Translations under genes and position numbers: made by a program
Shown: positions 1-5,194 of the stretch, piece by piece
Layout of the letters: each line of letters begins with the position of its first letter
Numbering within the stretch: the first letter of the stretch is position 1
The notes under the pieces: model-generated
Database searches by the model: none
What the model saw: only the letters and a program-made list of their open reading frames with translations
What the model was told of the DNA's origin: nothing
Source of the DNA: Candidatus Acidiferrum typicum
Lineage (GTDB): Bacteria > Acidobacteriota > Terriglobia > Acidiferrales > UBA7541
DNA: 5,194 bases
Assembly (NCBI GenBank): GCA_025463105.1
Contig: JAOAPW010000051.1
Span: 1 to 5,194 of the forward strand
Direction of reading: 5' to 3'

Positions 1-218
1 AAGCGCGCTTTCGCCGCCCCGTCGTTCCGGGAGATCAATTGCGCATGGAAGTAACCGTACTCAAATTTCGAACGACTTTCTGCAAGCTGCACGCGGTGGC
101 GACTGTCAATGGGGAAATGGCGGCCGAAGCCACGCTGAAATGTATGCTGGTAGACCGTGATCCCGTGGTTGCGCCAACGGAGGCAACCGCCGACGCGCCG
201 GTGGGCGCGAAGCCATGA
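1..218 (+). CDS. fabZ: 3-hydroxyacyl-ACP dehydratase FabZ, C-terminal part (5' end outside window)
   Basis: FabZ dehydrates (3R)-hydroxyacyl-ACP to trans-2-enoyl-ACP in cytoplasmic type II fatty acid synthesis. Its substrate is the same pool that LpxA uses for lipid A. The reading frame starts with a partial codon; 71 residues plus TGA are visible from base 3. The stretch ARFRRPVVPGDQLRMEV is typical of the later half of the FabZ hot-dog fold, and the strands that follow (FCKLHAVATVNGEMAAEATLKCML) match the family's C-terminal beta strands. The catalytic His and Glu lie upstream and cannot be checked. After the usual end near CMLVDRD there is an Ala/Pro/Thr-rich tail of about 18 residues, probably disordered. 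The stop overlaps the lpxA start (ATGA, 215-218), the classic fabZ-lpxA arrangement. The identification rests on motif recognition and gene order; a fusion with LpxC upstream, known in some bacteria, cannot be excluded. Confidence 0.87.
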   Translation, partial: ARFRRPVVPGDQLRMEVTVLKFRTTFCKLHAVATVNGEMAAEATLKCMLVDRDPVVAPTEATADAPVGAKP

Positions 219-994
219 ACGAAATCGATCCCCGAGCGATCGTTGCCTCGAACGCGCGCATCGGACCAGGGACGCGCGTGGCCGCGTTCGCGTTTGTCGG
301 GGAGGGCGTTGAGCTGGGTGAAGATTGCGTGCTTGAGCCGCATGCGGTGGTTCGCGGGCCGGCGCGCATTGGCCGGAAAAATATTTTTGACTCGTTCTGC
401 TCGGTCGGCGGAGATCCGCAAGATTTGAAATTCAGCGGCGAGTCCACGAAACTTGAGATTGGTGATGGTAACCGGTTTCGAGAATTTTCCACGGTCAGCC
501 GCGGCACCACGCAAGGAGGCGGCGTTACGCGGATCGGCAGCCACAATCTCTTCATGGCGTATTCCCACGTCGCTCACGATTGCGTCGTCGGCAGTCACAC
601 CGTTTTCGCGAATGGCGCCACGCTTGCCGGGCACGTGGTCGTAGATGATTATGCCAATGTGGGAGCGTTCAGCCCGGTGCACCAGTTCTGCCGCGTGGGG
701 CGCTACGCTTACATCGGTGCTTGCACCGTAATTACGCAGGACGTGCCGCCTTTTTCCCGCGTGGTTACTGAGCGCGAAACGCATTGCTACGGCGTGAACA
801 CGGTCGGCCTGGAACGCCGCGGCTTCGATCGCGAGCGCCTCAGTGCCATCGAAAGCGCATTCCGTTTGCTGCTGCGCTCCAAGCTCAACACTTCGCAAGC
901 TCTCGAACAAATCCGCGCCCAACTCAACGGCTCGCCCGACATCCGCGAACTGGTGGAATTCATCGAGTCGGCCGAGCGCGGCCTGCACAAGTGA
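215..994 (+). CDS. lpxA: Acyl-ACP:UDP-N-acetylglucosamine O-acyltransferase LpxA
   Basis: LpxA catalyses the first step of lipid A synthesis in the cytoplasm, moving a 3-hydroxyacyl chain from ACP to the 3 position of UDP-GlcNAc; the active enzyme is a trimer. The product is 259 residues (E. coli 262). Residues 1 to about 185 are left-handed beta-helix hexapeptide repeats, and the rest is the helical C-terminal domain. The catalytic region SHVAHDC gives His118 and His121, matching E. coli His122 and catalytic His125. His140 (AGHVVV) and His156 (VHQF) match E. coli His144 and His160. GVNTVGLERRGF (193-204) is the nucleotide-contact segment before the helices. The acyl 'ruler' position (E. coli Gly173) is Ala169. 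Position 197 is Val where E. coli has Glu200, and there is one extra residue around 180-195. The ATG lies in a 4-base overlap with fabZ; the Shine-Dalgarno is weak, so coupled translation is likely. The gene ends in a GTGA overlap with lpxI. Confidence 0.96.
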   Translation: MNEIDPRAIVASNARIGPGTRVAAFAFVGEGVELGEDCVLEPHAVVRGPARIGRKNIFDSFCSVGGDPQDLKFSGESTKLEIGDGNRFREFSTVSRGTTQGGGVTRIGSHNLFMAYSHVAHDCVVGSHTVFANGATLAGHVVVDDYANVGAFSPVHQFCRVGRYAYIGACTVITQDVPPFSRVVTERETHCYGVNTVGLERRGFDRERLSAIESAFRLLLRSKLNTSQALEQIRAQLNGSPDIRELVEFIESAERGLHK

Positions 995-1890
995 ATTCCT
1001 CCGCGCCCAAGCCGCCCTCACACGTCTCGGATTCCGCTGTTCGCTGGGGACTCATCGCCGGCAACGGACAATTTCCGTTTCTCGTTCTGGAAGCCGCGCG
1101 CAGCCAGGGAATCGACATGGCCGTGATCGCGATTCGCGAGGAGGCTTCTCCAGAGCTCGAAAAAATCGCGTCGCGATTGCATTGGGTGAGTCTCGGCGAG
1201 CTGTCGCGCACGTTGGAATTGCTGCATGAGGAAGGCGTCAACCGCGCCGTGATGGCCGGTCAGGTGAAGCACAATAAAATTTTCAGCTCCATTCGCCCCG
1301 ACTGGAAACTTGCGAAGCTCCTGTTCTCGTTGCCGCTGAAAAATACCGATTCGCTGATCGGGGCCGTGGCCGGCGTGTTGCAATCGGAAGGCATTGAGCT
1401 TGTGGACTCCACAACATTCCTTAAGCCGCTCATCCCCGTTGCGGGCGTGTTGACGCGACGCGCGCCAGACGCTCGCGAGGCTGCCGACATCGCCTATGGC
1501 CGTGAGATCGCCCGCCAGATTGCAGGACTCGACCTGGGGCAAACCGTGGTCATTCGCGATCGCGCCTGTGTGGCCGTCGAGGCCATGGAAGGGACTGATG
1601 AAACCATCGAGCGCGCCGCCCGCATTGCCGATGGAGGCGCACTCGTCGTGGTGAAGGTGAGCAAGCCCAGACAGGACATGCGATTCGATGTACCCGTGGT
1701 GGGTCTGCGGACCGTCGAAGTGATGCACCGGTGCCGGGTTTCCGCGCTTGCAATGGATGCAGGGCGCACCCTGCTGTTCGAACGCGCGCGCGTGATCGAA
1801 GCCGCCGATGCCGTCGGCATTGCAATTGAAGCATTTCCGCTGGATGACGTTAGTGTGGCCGAACGACCGGCGACACAGGGGAAACCGTGA
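991..1890 (+). CDS. lpxI: UDP-2,3-diacylglucosamine pyrophosphatase LpxI
   Basis: LpxI (formerly DUF1009) hydrolyses UDP-2,3-diacylglucosamine to 2,3-diacylglucosamine 1-phosphate (lipid X) and UMP. It replaces LpxH in many non-gammaproteobacterial Gram-negatives. The product is 299 residues, near the family's usual size. The N-terminal domain opens with WGLIAGNGQFPFLVLEAA (19-36), a hallmark of the family, followed by VMAGQVKHNKIF and KNTDSLIGAVAGVLQSEGIE. The C-terminal domain carries VVIRDRACVAVEAMEGTDET and VVKVSKPRQDMRFDVPVVG. Asp229 and Asp233 in the latter segment are candidates for the catalytic Asp reported in Caulobacter LpxI (Asp225), but I could not align them exactly. The GTG start at 991 overlaps the lpxA stop (GTGA). 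There is no ATG in frame between lpxA's end and the first domain, and an in-frame ATG at 784 would lie deep inside lpxA. No clear Shine-Dalgarno is visible, consistent with translational coupling. The gene ends in a second GTGA overlap. Confidence 0.94.
   Translation: MNSSAPKPPSHVSDSAVRWGLIAGNGQFPFLVLEAARSQGIDMAVIAIREEASPELEKIASRLHWVSLGELSRTLELLHEEGVNRAVMAGQVKHNKIFSSIRPDWKLAKLLFSLPLKNTDSLIGAVAGVLQSEGIELVDSTTFLKPLIPVAGVLTRRAPDAREAADIAYGREIARQIAGLDLGQTVVIRDRACVAVEAMEGTDETIERAARIADGGALVVVKVSKPRQDMRFDVPVVGLRTVEVMHRCRVSALAMDAGRTLLFERARVIEAADAVGIAIEAFPLDDVSVAERPATQGKP
1877..1882 (+). promoter_or_regulatory. Shine-Dalgarno sequence for the oxidoreductase gene at 1887
   Basis: AGGGGA lies 4 bases before the GTG at 1887, within the last codons of lpxI. 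It is the best ribosome-binding site in the window and supports the GTG start, which otherwise gives a 21-residue lead before the Rossmann fold. No other plausible start codon occurs between 1887 and the first beta strand. Confidence 0.55.
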
Positions 1891-2918
1891 ATCCGCCAGG
1901 ATCTAGGGAGAATAGGGAAAGGCCTGCGCTTGGAGCCCGCGTCGAGAAAGTACGCGTTGCCGTTGTCGGCGCCGGGGATTTTGGCCGGAACCATGCTCGT
2001 GTTTATCGCGAACTGGAAGGCGCGGAGCTGGTCGGCATCGTGGACGCCGACACCGCGCGAGCCGAACAAGTCGCAAAGGAGTTCTCCACGAAAGCTTTTC
2101 CAGACATTGAATCGCTTGCCGGCCTCTTGGACGCCGCAAGCGTGGCCGTACCCACTGTTGAACACGCGCGCGTCGGCTGCCGGCTGCTCGAACTCGGGGT
2201 GGACGTCATCGTTGAAAAACCGATGGCCGCTTCGCTCGCGGAGGCCGACGAGCTTGTTTCCGCCGCCGCTCGTGCCAACCGAATCCTGCAGGTCGGCCAC
2301 CTGGAGCGATTCAATCCAGGAATCGTGGCTGTGATGCCCGCGCTGAATCACCCACTTTACTTCGAAGTTCACCGTCTCGGCGTATTCACGCCCCGCAGCC
2401 TGGATATCGACGTAGTGTATGACGTCATGATTCATGACCTGGACATCCTATTAGCGATGGTGGATGCTCCAGTCACGGAAATAAAGTCGATCGGCATACC
2501 CGTTCTGACCGACAAGGTGGATATTGCGCACGCCCGCCTCGATTTCGCCTCCGGCGCGGTGGCCAATGTCACGGCGAGCCGTGTATCGACTGAGCGTGTG
2601 CGCAAGTTGCGTTTTTTTCAGCAGCATGAATATATTTCAGTTGATTTCACGCGCCAGGACGCGGTGCGCGTGCGCGTCGTGGAGCCCGGACCGCAACCGA
2701 AATTTGATTTCACGCCGCTTCCATCGGAGAAAGAAGAGCCTCTGCGCGCGGAATTGCGTGCATTTCTTGATTCTGTGCGAACGCGTCGCGCGCCCGCGGT
2801 AGACGGTGCTGCCGGGCGGCGCGCTCTCGAACTCGCGGACAGGGTCATGGCAGGCATCCTGGAGCATGGGCGGCGCGTCCAACTGGGTGACTTTGCTACC
2901 CCACAGGTAAATAGATGA
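1887..2918 (+). CDS. Gfo/Idh/MocA-family NAD(P)-dependent oxidoreductase (possible UDP-GlcNAc 3-dehydrogenase, GnnA-like)
   Basis: This is a 343-residue sugar-type dehydrogenase. The Rossmann strand VRVAVVGAGDFGRNHARVY (22-40) carries the GxGxxG dinucleotide loop, with an acidic residue at the end of the second strand (Asp53 in IVDAD) suggesting NAD. VIVEKPMA holds the family EKP motif (110-112). GHLERFNP (137-144) and YDVMIHDLDIL (178-188) supply the usual substrate-domain residues, with Asp179, His183 and Asp186 as likely active-site positions. The fold is clear, but the substrate is not readable from sequence. Gene order is suggestive: a Gfo/Idh gene next to lpxA/lpxI is seen in several lipid A clusters. 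In Acidithiobacillus, GnnA oxidises the 3-OH of UDP-GlcNAc before transamination by GnnB, giving 2,3-diaminoglucose lipid A. No aminotransferase is in the window, so GnnA is only a hypothesis. The GTG start overlaps the lpxI stop, and the end overlaps the next gene (ATGA). Confidence 0.9.
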   Translation: MNPPGSRENRERPALGARVEKVRVAVVGAGDFGRNHARVYRELEGAELVGIVDADTARAEQVAKEFSTKAFPDIESLAGLLDAASVAVPTVEHARVGCRLLELGVDVIVEKPMAASLAEADELVSAAARANRILQVGHLERFNPGIVAVMPALNHPLYFEVHRLGVFTPRSLDIDVVYDVMIHDLDILLAMVDAPVTEIKSIGIPVLTDKVDIAHARLDFASGAVANVTASRVSTERVRKLRFFQQHEYISVDFTRQDAVRVRVVEPGPQPKFDFTPLPSEKEEPLRAELRAFLDSVRTRRAPAVDGAAGRRALELADRVMAGILEHGRRVQLGDFATPQVNR

Positions 2919-4270
2919 TTCCGCGGATTTTGGTCCCGAAGAATGCCCGGCCGGTCGCATCTGCATCGGACGCGGAGCCGAAACGGTTAACCTCTGAGTT
3001 GGATTCGCGAACGCTCGTTCCTGCGAATCTGCCTCACATTGAACTTGATCCGCGAACTTTGATCCCTTCGCACATCCCGCTCGGCGTATTGGGTTCGCGG
3101 ACGGTGGTCCCGCGCGATATGCCCTTCACGCCACTCGATGGGATCAGCAGGATGCCTGATTACGTGCCACTCAGCATTCTCGATTCGCGTGTGGCGGTGC
3201 CAAAAGACGCGCACGCGGGCAAGCTCGAGCCAAAGCAACTGGTCGCCATTCAGGATTTGCCCGAGGTTATTGATCCTGACGTCCTCACGACCGGCGAAGT
3301 CAATCTGCTGACTCAGGCAGTCGAGGAGGGCACGTCCAAATGGAACGGCGTAGCGCGATTCGCCTCGATTGCACTCCATTTTATTGTGATCCTGCTCATT
3401 CTTTTCGGCCCTAAAGTCGTTCCCACCCGGAATTCGACGCAGGCGGAAATCGACCGGCAGAACATTACAAACCTGTATTTGCCCCCGGATGTTCGCGATG
3501 TTCCGAAGGCTGTTCCGACTCCGCAACCCAAGAGTCCGCAAATGCGCATAGACCCCCGGCTGCTTCGGAAGCTCGCGCCGCCGCGGGAATCTCAACCTCC
3601 TGGTCCTCCCGAGCCGGAACGCTCGGCCAAGGAAGCTCCCACACCTGCAAAACCTTCCGCGCCTTCGGAAGCCATGCCGCAGCCTCGCGCACAACCTCCG
3701 CAAGACAGCCCGGTTCGGCCGCAACAGCAACCACCGCCGGATTCGGCTTCGAACAGCCTGGTAATACCCCGCTTTTCGCCGGGAAAGGCCCTCCGAGATT
3801 CCATGAAGGAAGCGCTTAAGGACGGTGGATCTGCCAGCGCGCAATTCGGCGGTCCAGTCGCGCCGTCACCTGGTGGTGGAGGAATGGGCGGCGGTGGCGG
3901 TGGAGGAGGTCAAGGTTATCTCGGCGGGAACGTGGAAATACTTACGCCAACCGAGGGAGTCGACTTTTCCAACTACATCGCCCGGGTCCTGGCCAGCGTC
4001 AAGCGCAACTGGTACGCCGTGATGCCGGAATCGGCGCGCCTCGGTGATCGAGGAAAGGTTGTTTTGCAGTTCCGCATCATGCGCAACGGCGTAGTACCCG
4101 ACGCGGAACCTGCCATGATTGGAAGTTCCAGTAAAGAGCCGCTGGATCGCGCGGCTGTTTCTTCCATTCGGGCCTCGACTCCCTTTGAGCCGCTGCCGCC
4201 GGCCTTCAGCGGTCCTTTTATCGAATTACGGTTCATTTTCCTGTATAATATGCCCTTGAACGCACAGTGA
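2915..4270 (+). CDS. TonB/TolA-like energy transducer with long repeat-bearing N-terminal region
   Basis: TonB/TolA proteins are anchored in the inner membrane, span the periplasm and transmit proton-motive energy to the outer membrane. This product has 451 residues. Residues 1-145 are a non-hydrophobic N-terminal region, predicted cytoplasmic, dominated by a 15-residue tandem repeat. A single membrane helix follows at about 146-165; its Ser151-x3-His155 spacing matches Ser16/His20 of E. coli TonB, residues used to couple to ExbB/ExbD. A proline-rich periplasmic spacer covers about 190-276, and a glycine run covers 320-334. The C-terminal domain (about 345-447) has the pattern NYIARVLASVKRNWYAVMP, then GKVVLQFRIMRNGVV and a final FIELRFIFLYN strand, as in TonB_C/TolA C-terminal domains. 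The ATG at 2915 overlaps the previous stop, and an AGG lies 7 bases upstream. Met1 itself occupies the Leu position of a repeat-like unit, which supports this start. No exbB, exbD or receptor gene is in view. Whether it works as TonB, TolA or something distinct is open. Confidence 0.85.
   Translation: MIPRILVPKNARPVASASDAEPKRLTSELDSRTLVPANLPHIELDPRTLIPSHIPLGVLGSRTVVPRDMPFTPLDGISRMPDYVPLSILDSRVAVPKDAHAGKLEPKQLVAIQDLPEVIDPDVLTTGEVNLLTQAVEEGTSKWNGVARFASIALHFIVILLILFGPKVVPTRNSTQAEIDRQNITNLYLPPDVRDVPKAVPTPQPKSPQMRIDPRLLRKLAPPRESQPPGPPEPERSAKEAPTPAKPSAPSEAMPQPRAQPPQDSPVRPQQQPPPDSASNSLVIPRFSPGKALRDSMKEALKDGGSASAQFGGPVAPSPGGGGMGGGGGGGGQGYLGGNVEILTPTEGVDFSNYIARVLASVKRNWYAVMPESARLGDRGKVVLQFRIMRNGVVPDAEPAMIGSSSKEPLDRAAVSSIRASTPFEPLPPAFSGPFIELRFIFLYNMPLNAQ
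2999..3289 (+). repeat. In-frame 45-base / 15-residue tandem repeats in the TonB-like gene
   Basis: Units begin at residues 29, 44, 59, 74, 89, 104 and 119, exactly 15 residues apart with no indels. The approximate consensus is LDxRTLVPxxxPxxx. Units 1-3 are clearest (LDSRTLVPANLPHIE, LDPRTLIPSHIPLGV, LGSRTVVPRDMPFTP). Units 4-6 are increasingly diverged, and unit 7 is partial (IDPDVL). Residues 1-13 (MIPRILVPKNARP) look like another, displaced copy. The DNA of the units differs at many third positions, so this is an old repeat kept at protein level rather than a recent slippage array. Confidence 0.85.
3872..3916 (+). repeat. Low-complexity glycine-codon run in the TonB-like gene
   Basis: GGN codons encode 13 glycines among 15 residues (320-334), interrupted only by one Met and one Gln. 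The run sits between the periplasmic spacer and the C-terminal domain, where it probably acts as a flexible hinge. Such GGN tracts are prone to length variation between strains. Confidence 0.8.
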
Positions 4271-4362
4271 AGCCGGCGCGTATACAGATTTCTGGGATTC
4301 TCCTGCTGGCGCTATTGTGTCTAATCTATCTGGCTATCCGATACTGGAACTTCCTCCGATGA
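4267..4362 (+). CDS. Small single-pass membrane protein, 31 residues (putative)
   Basis: A 31-codon frame fills the gap between the TonB-like gene and miaA. It starts with GTG at 4267, overlapping the TonB-like stop (GTGA), and ends with TGA at 4360-4362, overlapping the miaA start (ATGA). The product begins MKPARIQ, then a 17-residue hydrophobic core at residues 8-24 (ISGILLLALLCLIYLAI), then a short RYWNFLR tail. This is a credible single transmembrane segment with positive charges on both sides. It has no recognisable family and its function is unknown. Neighbours suggest co-translation with the TonB-like protein, so an accessory role to that protein is possible but speculative. No Shine-Dalgarno is evident; reinitiation after the upstream stop would be needed. 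The main evidence is that it continues the 4-base overlap pattern seen at every other junction. The alternative is an 88-base spacer that happens to be open. Confidence 0.6.
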   Translation: MKPARIQISGILLLALLCLIYLAIRYWNFLR

Positions 4363-5194
4363 GTGCAGCGCCAAAACTGGCATCCGACATAACACCTGAG
4401 TCGGCAGTTCGCCCCGTGAGATCCGGCCCGGGGGCGATTCCACTTGTGGCCATTGTTGGACCGACGGCCTCTGGAAAATCTTCTTTGGGTGCATCGCTGG
4501 CCCGAAGGTTCGGCGGCGAGGTGCTGGCATGTGATTCTACGCAGGTGTATCGGGGCTTTGACGTTGGCACCGCCAAGCCAACCGGCGATGAACGCCAAGG
4601 TGTTCCACACCATATGCTGGATTTGGTAGACCCCGGCTTCACTTTTACCGCGGGGGAATATCGGCTCCGGGCGATTGCGGTTCTCGAAGATTTGCGCCAC
4701 CGCTCCCGGCTCCCGATTTTGACTGTCGGAACGGGGTTATATCTGCGTGCGCTGCTTGAAGGCCTGGCCGATGCCCCCGCGCGCTCTGAGGAATTGCGGG
4801 CACGTCTGGAAGCGGGCGCGGACAAACACAGCCTGCAATTCCTTCATCGTGTCCTGCGGCGACTGGACCCTGAGGCGGCGTTGCGCATCGGGTCCCGCGA
4901 TCGCCCGAAGATGATTCGCGCTATTGAAGTATGCCTGCTGACCGGGCGTCCAGTTTCGGAAGTCCATCGCGCGGGGCGCGCACGCCTGGAAGGGTACGCC
5001 CCCATCAAGATCGGTCTGCAGCCTCCTCGTGCAGCCTTATACGAGCGCATCGAGCAGCGCGTGCACAAAATGCTGGATCGCGGCTGGCTGGCAGAAGTTT
5101 CGAAGCTCGTGCAAAGCGGCGTGCCGCTTGATTCCAAACCGTTCGATTTCATTGGTTACAACGAATTGCGAGCGCATCTCGAGGGGACTGTCAC
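4359..5194 (+). CDS. miaA: tRNA dimethylallyltransferase MiaA, 3' end outside window
   Basis: MiaA transfers a dimethylallyl group from DMAPP to N6 of A37 in tRNAs reading UNN codons, the first step toward ms2i6A. The open frame gives 278 codons up to the window edge, with no stop; the family is about 300-320 residues, so only the C-terminal end is missing. The P-loop GPTASGKS is at 34-41. DSTQVYRGFDVGTAKP follows at 59-74, with Asp59 matching catalytic Asp42 of E. coli. GTGLYLRALLEGL is the conserved substrate-channel motif. SRDRPKMIRAIEV and FDFIGYNEL are also typical. Arg234 (in RIEQRVH) is in the position expected for E. coli Arg217. Ser41 replaces E. coli Thr24, a conservative change. 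The ATG at 4359 overlaps the small ORF's stop (ATGA) and gives an N-terminal lead about 17 residues longer than in E. coli. A GTG at 4416 would shorten it but lacks support. Its place in this unit looks like simple operon membership. Confidence 0.95.
   Translation, partial: MSAAPKLASDITPESAVRPVRSGPGAIPLVAIVGPTASGKSSLGASLARRFGGEVLACDSTQVYRGFDVGTAKPTGDERQGVPHHMLDLVDPGFTFTAGEYRLRAIAVLEDLRHRSRLPILTVGTGLYLRALLEGLADAPARSEELRARLEAGADKHSLQFLHRVLRRLDPEAALRIGSRDRPKMIRAIEVCLLTGRPVSEVHRAGRARLEGYAPIKIGLQPPRAALYERIEQRVHKMLDRGWLAEVSKLVQSGVPLDSKPFDFIGYNELRAHLEGTV

Noticed and set aside
784..990. In-frame N-terminal extension of lpxI from the ATG at 784
   Set aside because: It would overlap lpxA by about 210 bases and add 69 residues not found in LpxI. 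The GTG at 991 fits the family start and the overlap pattern.
35..1021. A 328-codon antisense open frame opposite fabZ and lpxA
   Set aside because: It lies wholly opposite well-identified genes, has low-complexity Ala/Arg-rich composition without recognisable motifs, and long antisense frames are common in codon-biased GC-rich DNA.
1494..2435. A 313-codon antisense open frame across lpxI and the oxidoreductase gene
   Set aside because: It spans the junction of two clear sense genes and shows no domain; a shadow of codon bias.
2987..3844. A 285-codon antisense open frame opposite the TonB-like gene
   Set aside because: The apparent repeats in it are the mirror of the sense-strand 45-base repeat, and the product is Arg-rich with no recognisable motif.
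4244..4249. Perfect TATAAT that could be a -10 box for the small ORF and miaA
   Set aside because: It encodes Tyr-Asn in the conserved final strand of the TonB-like protein, has no TTGACA-like hexamer 16-18 bases upstream and no extended -10 TGn. An internal promoter cannot be excluded, but the evidence is weak.
4444..4629. A 61-codon sense open frame within miaA
   Set aside because: It is out of frame with MiaA, whose P-loop and catalytic motifs occupy the same bases; no independent coding evidence.

Overview
The window is a densely packed, one-strand (+) stretch of a Gram-negative bacterial chromosome of fairly high GC. It carries the end of a lipid A biosynthesis gene cluster that runs directly into a TonB/TolA-like envelope gene and then miaA. 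The combination of fabZ-lpxA-lpxI, a Gfo/Idh/MocA oxidoreductase and a proline/glycine-rich TonB-like protein suggests Acidobacteriota or a relative. This placement is an inference from gene content and protein style, not from a marker gene.

Layout: 3' end of fabZ (1-218), lpxA (215-994), lpxI (991-1890), a Gfo/Idh/MocA NAD-dependent oxidoreductase (1887-2918), a TonB/TolA-like energy transducer with an unusual repeat-bearing N-terminal region (2915-4270), a 31-codon single-membrane-segment small ORF (4267-4362), and the 5' part of miaA (4359 to the window end). Every one of the six gene junctions is a 4-base start/stop overlap (ATGA or GTGA). The window therefore reads as one translationally coupled transcription unit, with essentially no intergenic DNA and no internal terminator that I could see.

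How the genes fit together: FabZ dehydrates 3-hydroxyacyl-ACP for fatty acid elongation and so competes with LpxA for the same substrate. LpxA puts that acyl chain on UDP-GlcNAc, and LpxI later cleaves UDP-2,3-diacylglucosamine to lipid X. The oxidoreductase sits where several lipid A clusters carry a Gfo/Idh gene, including gnnA, the UDP-GlcNAc 3-dehydrogenase of the 2,3-diaminoglucose lipid A pathway. That makes a sugar-nucleotide oxidation role plausible but unproven. The TonB-like protein would couple inner-membrane energy to an outer-membrane process. MiaA is a tRNA-modification enzyme with no obvious link to the envelope.

The two most notable items are the regular 15-residue tandem repeat in the predicted cytoplasmic part of the TonB-like protein and the small membrane ORF that exactly fills the gap before miaA. 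No RNA genes, mobile elements, CRISPR arrays or convincing promoters were found.
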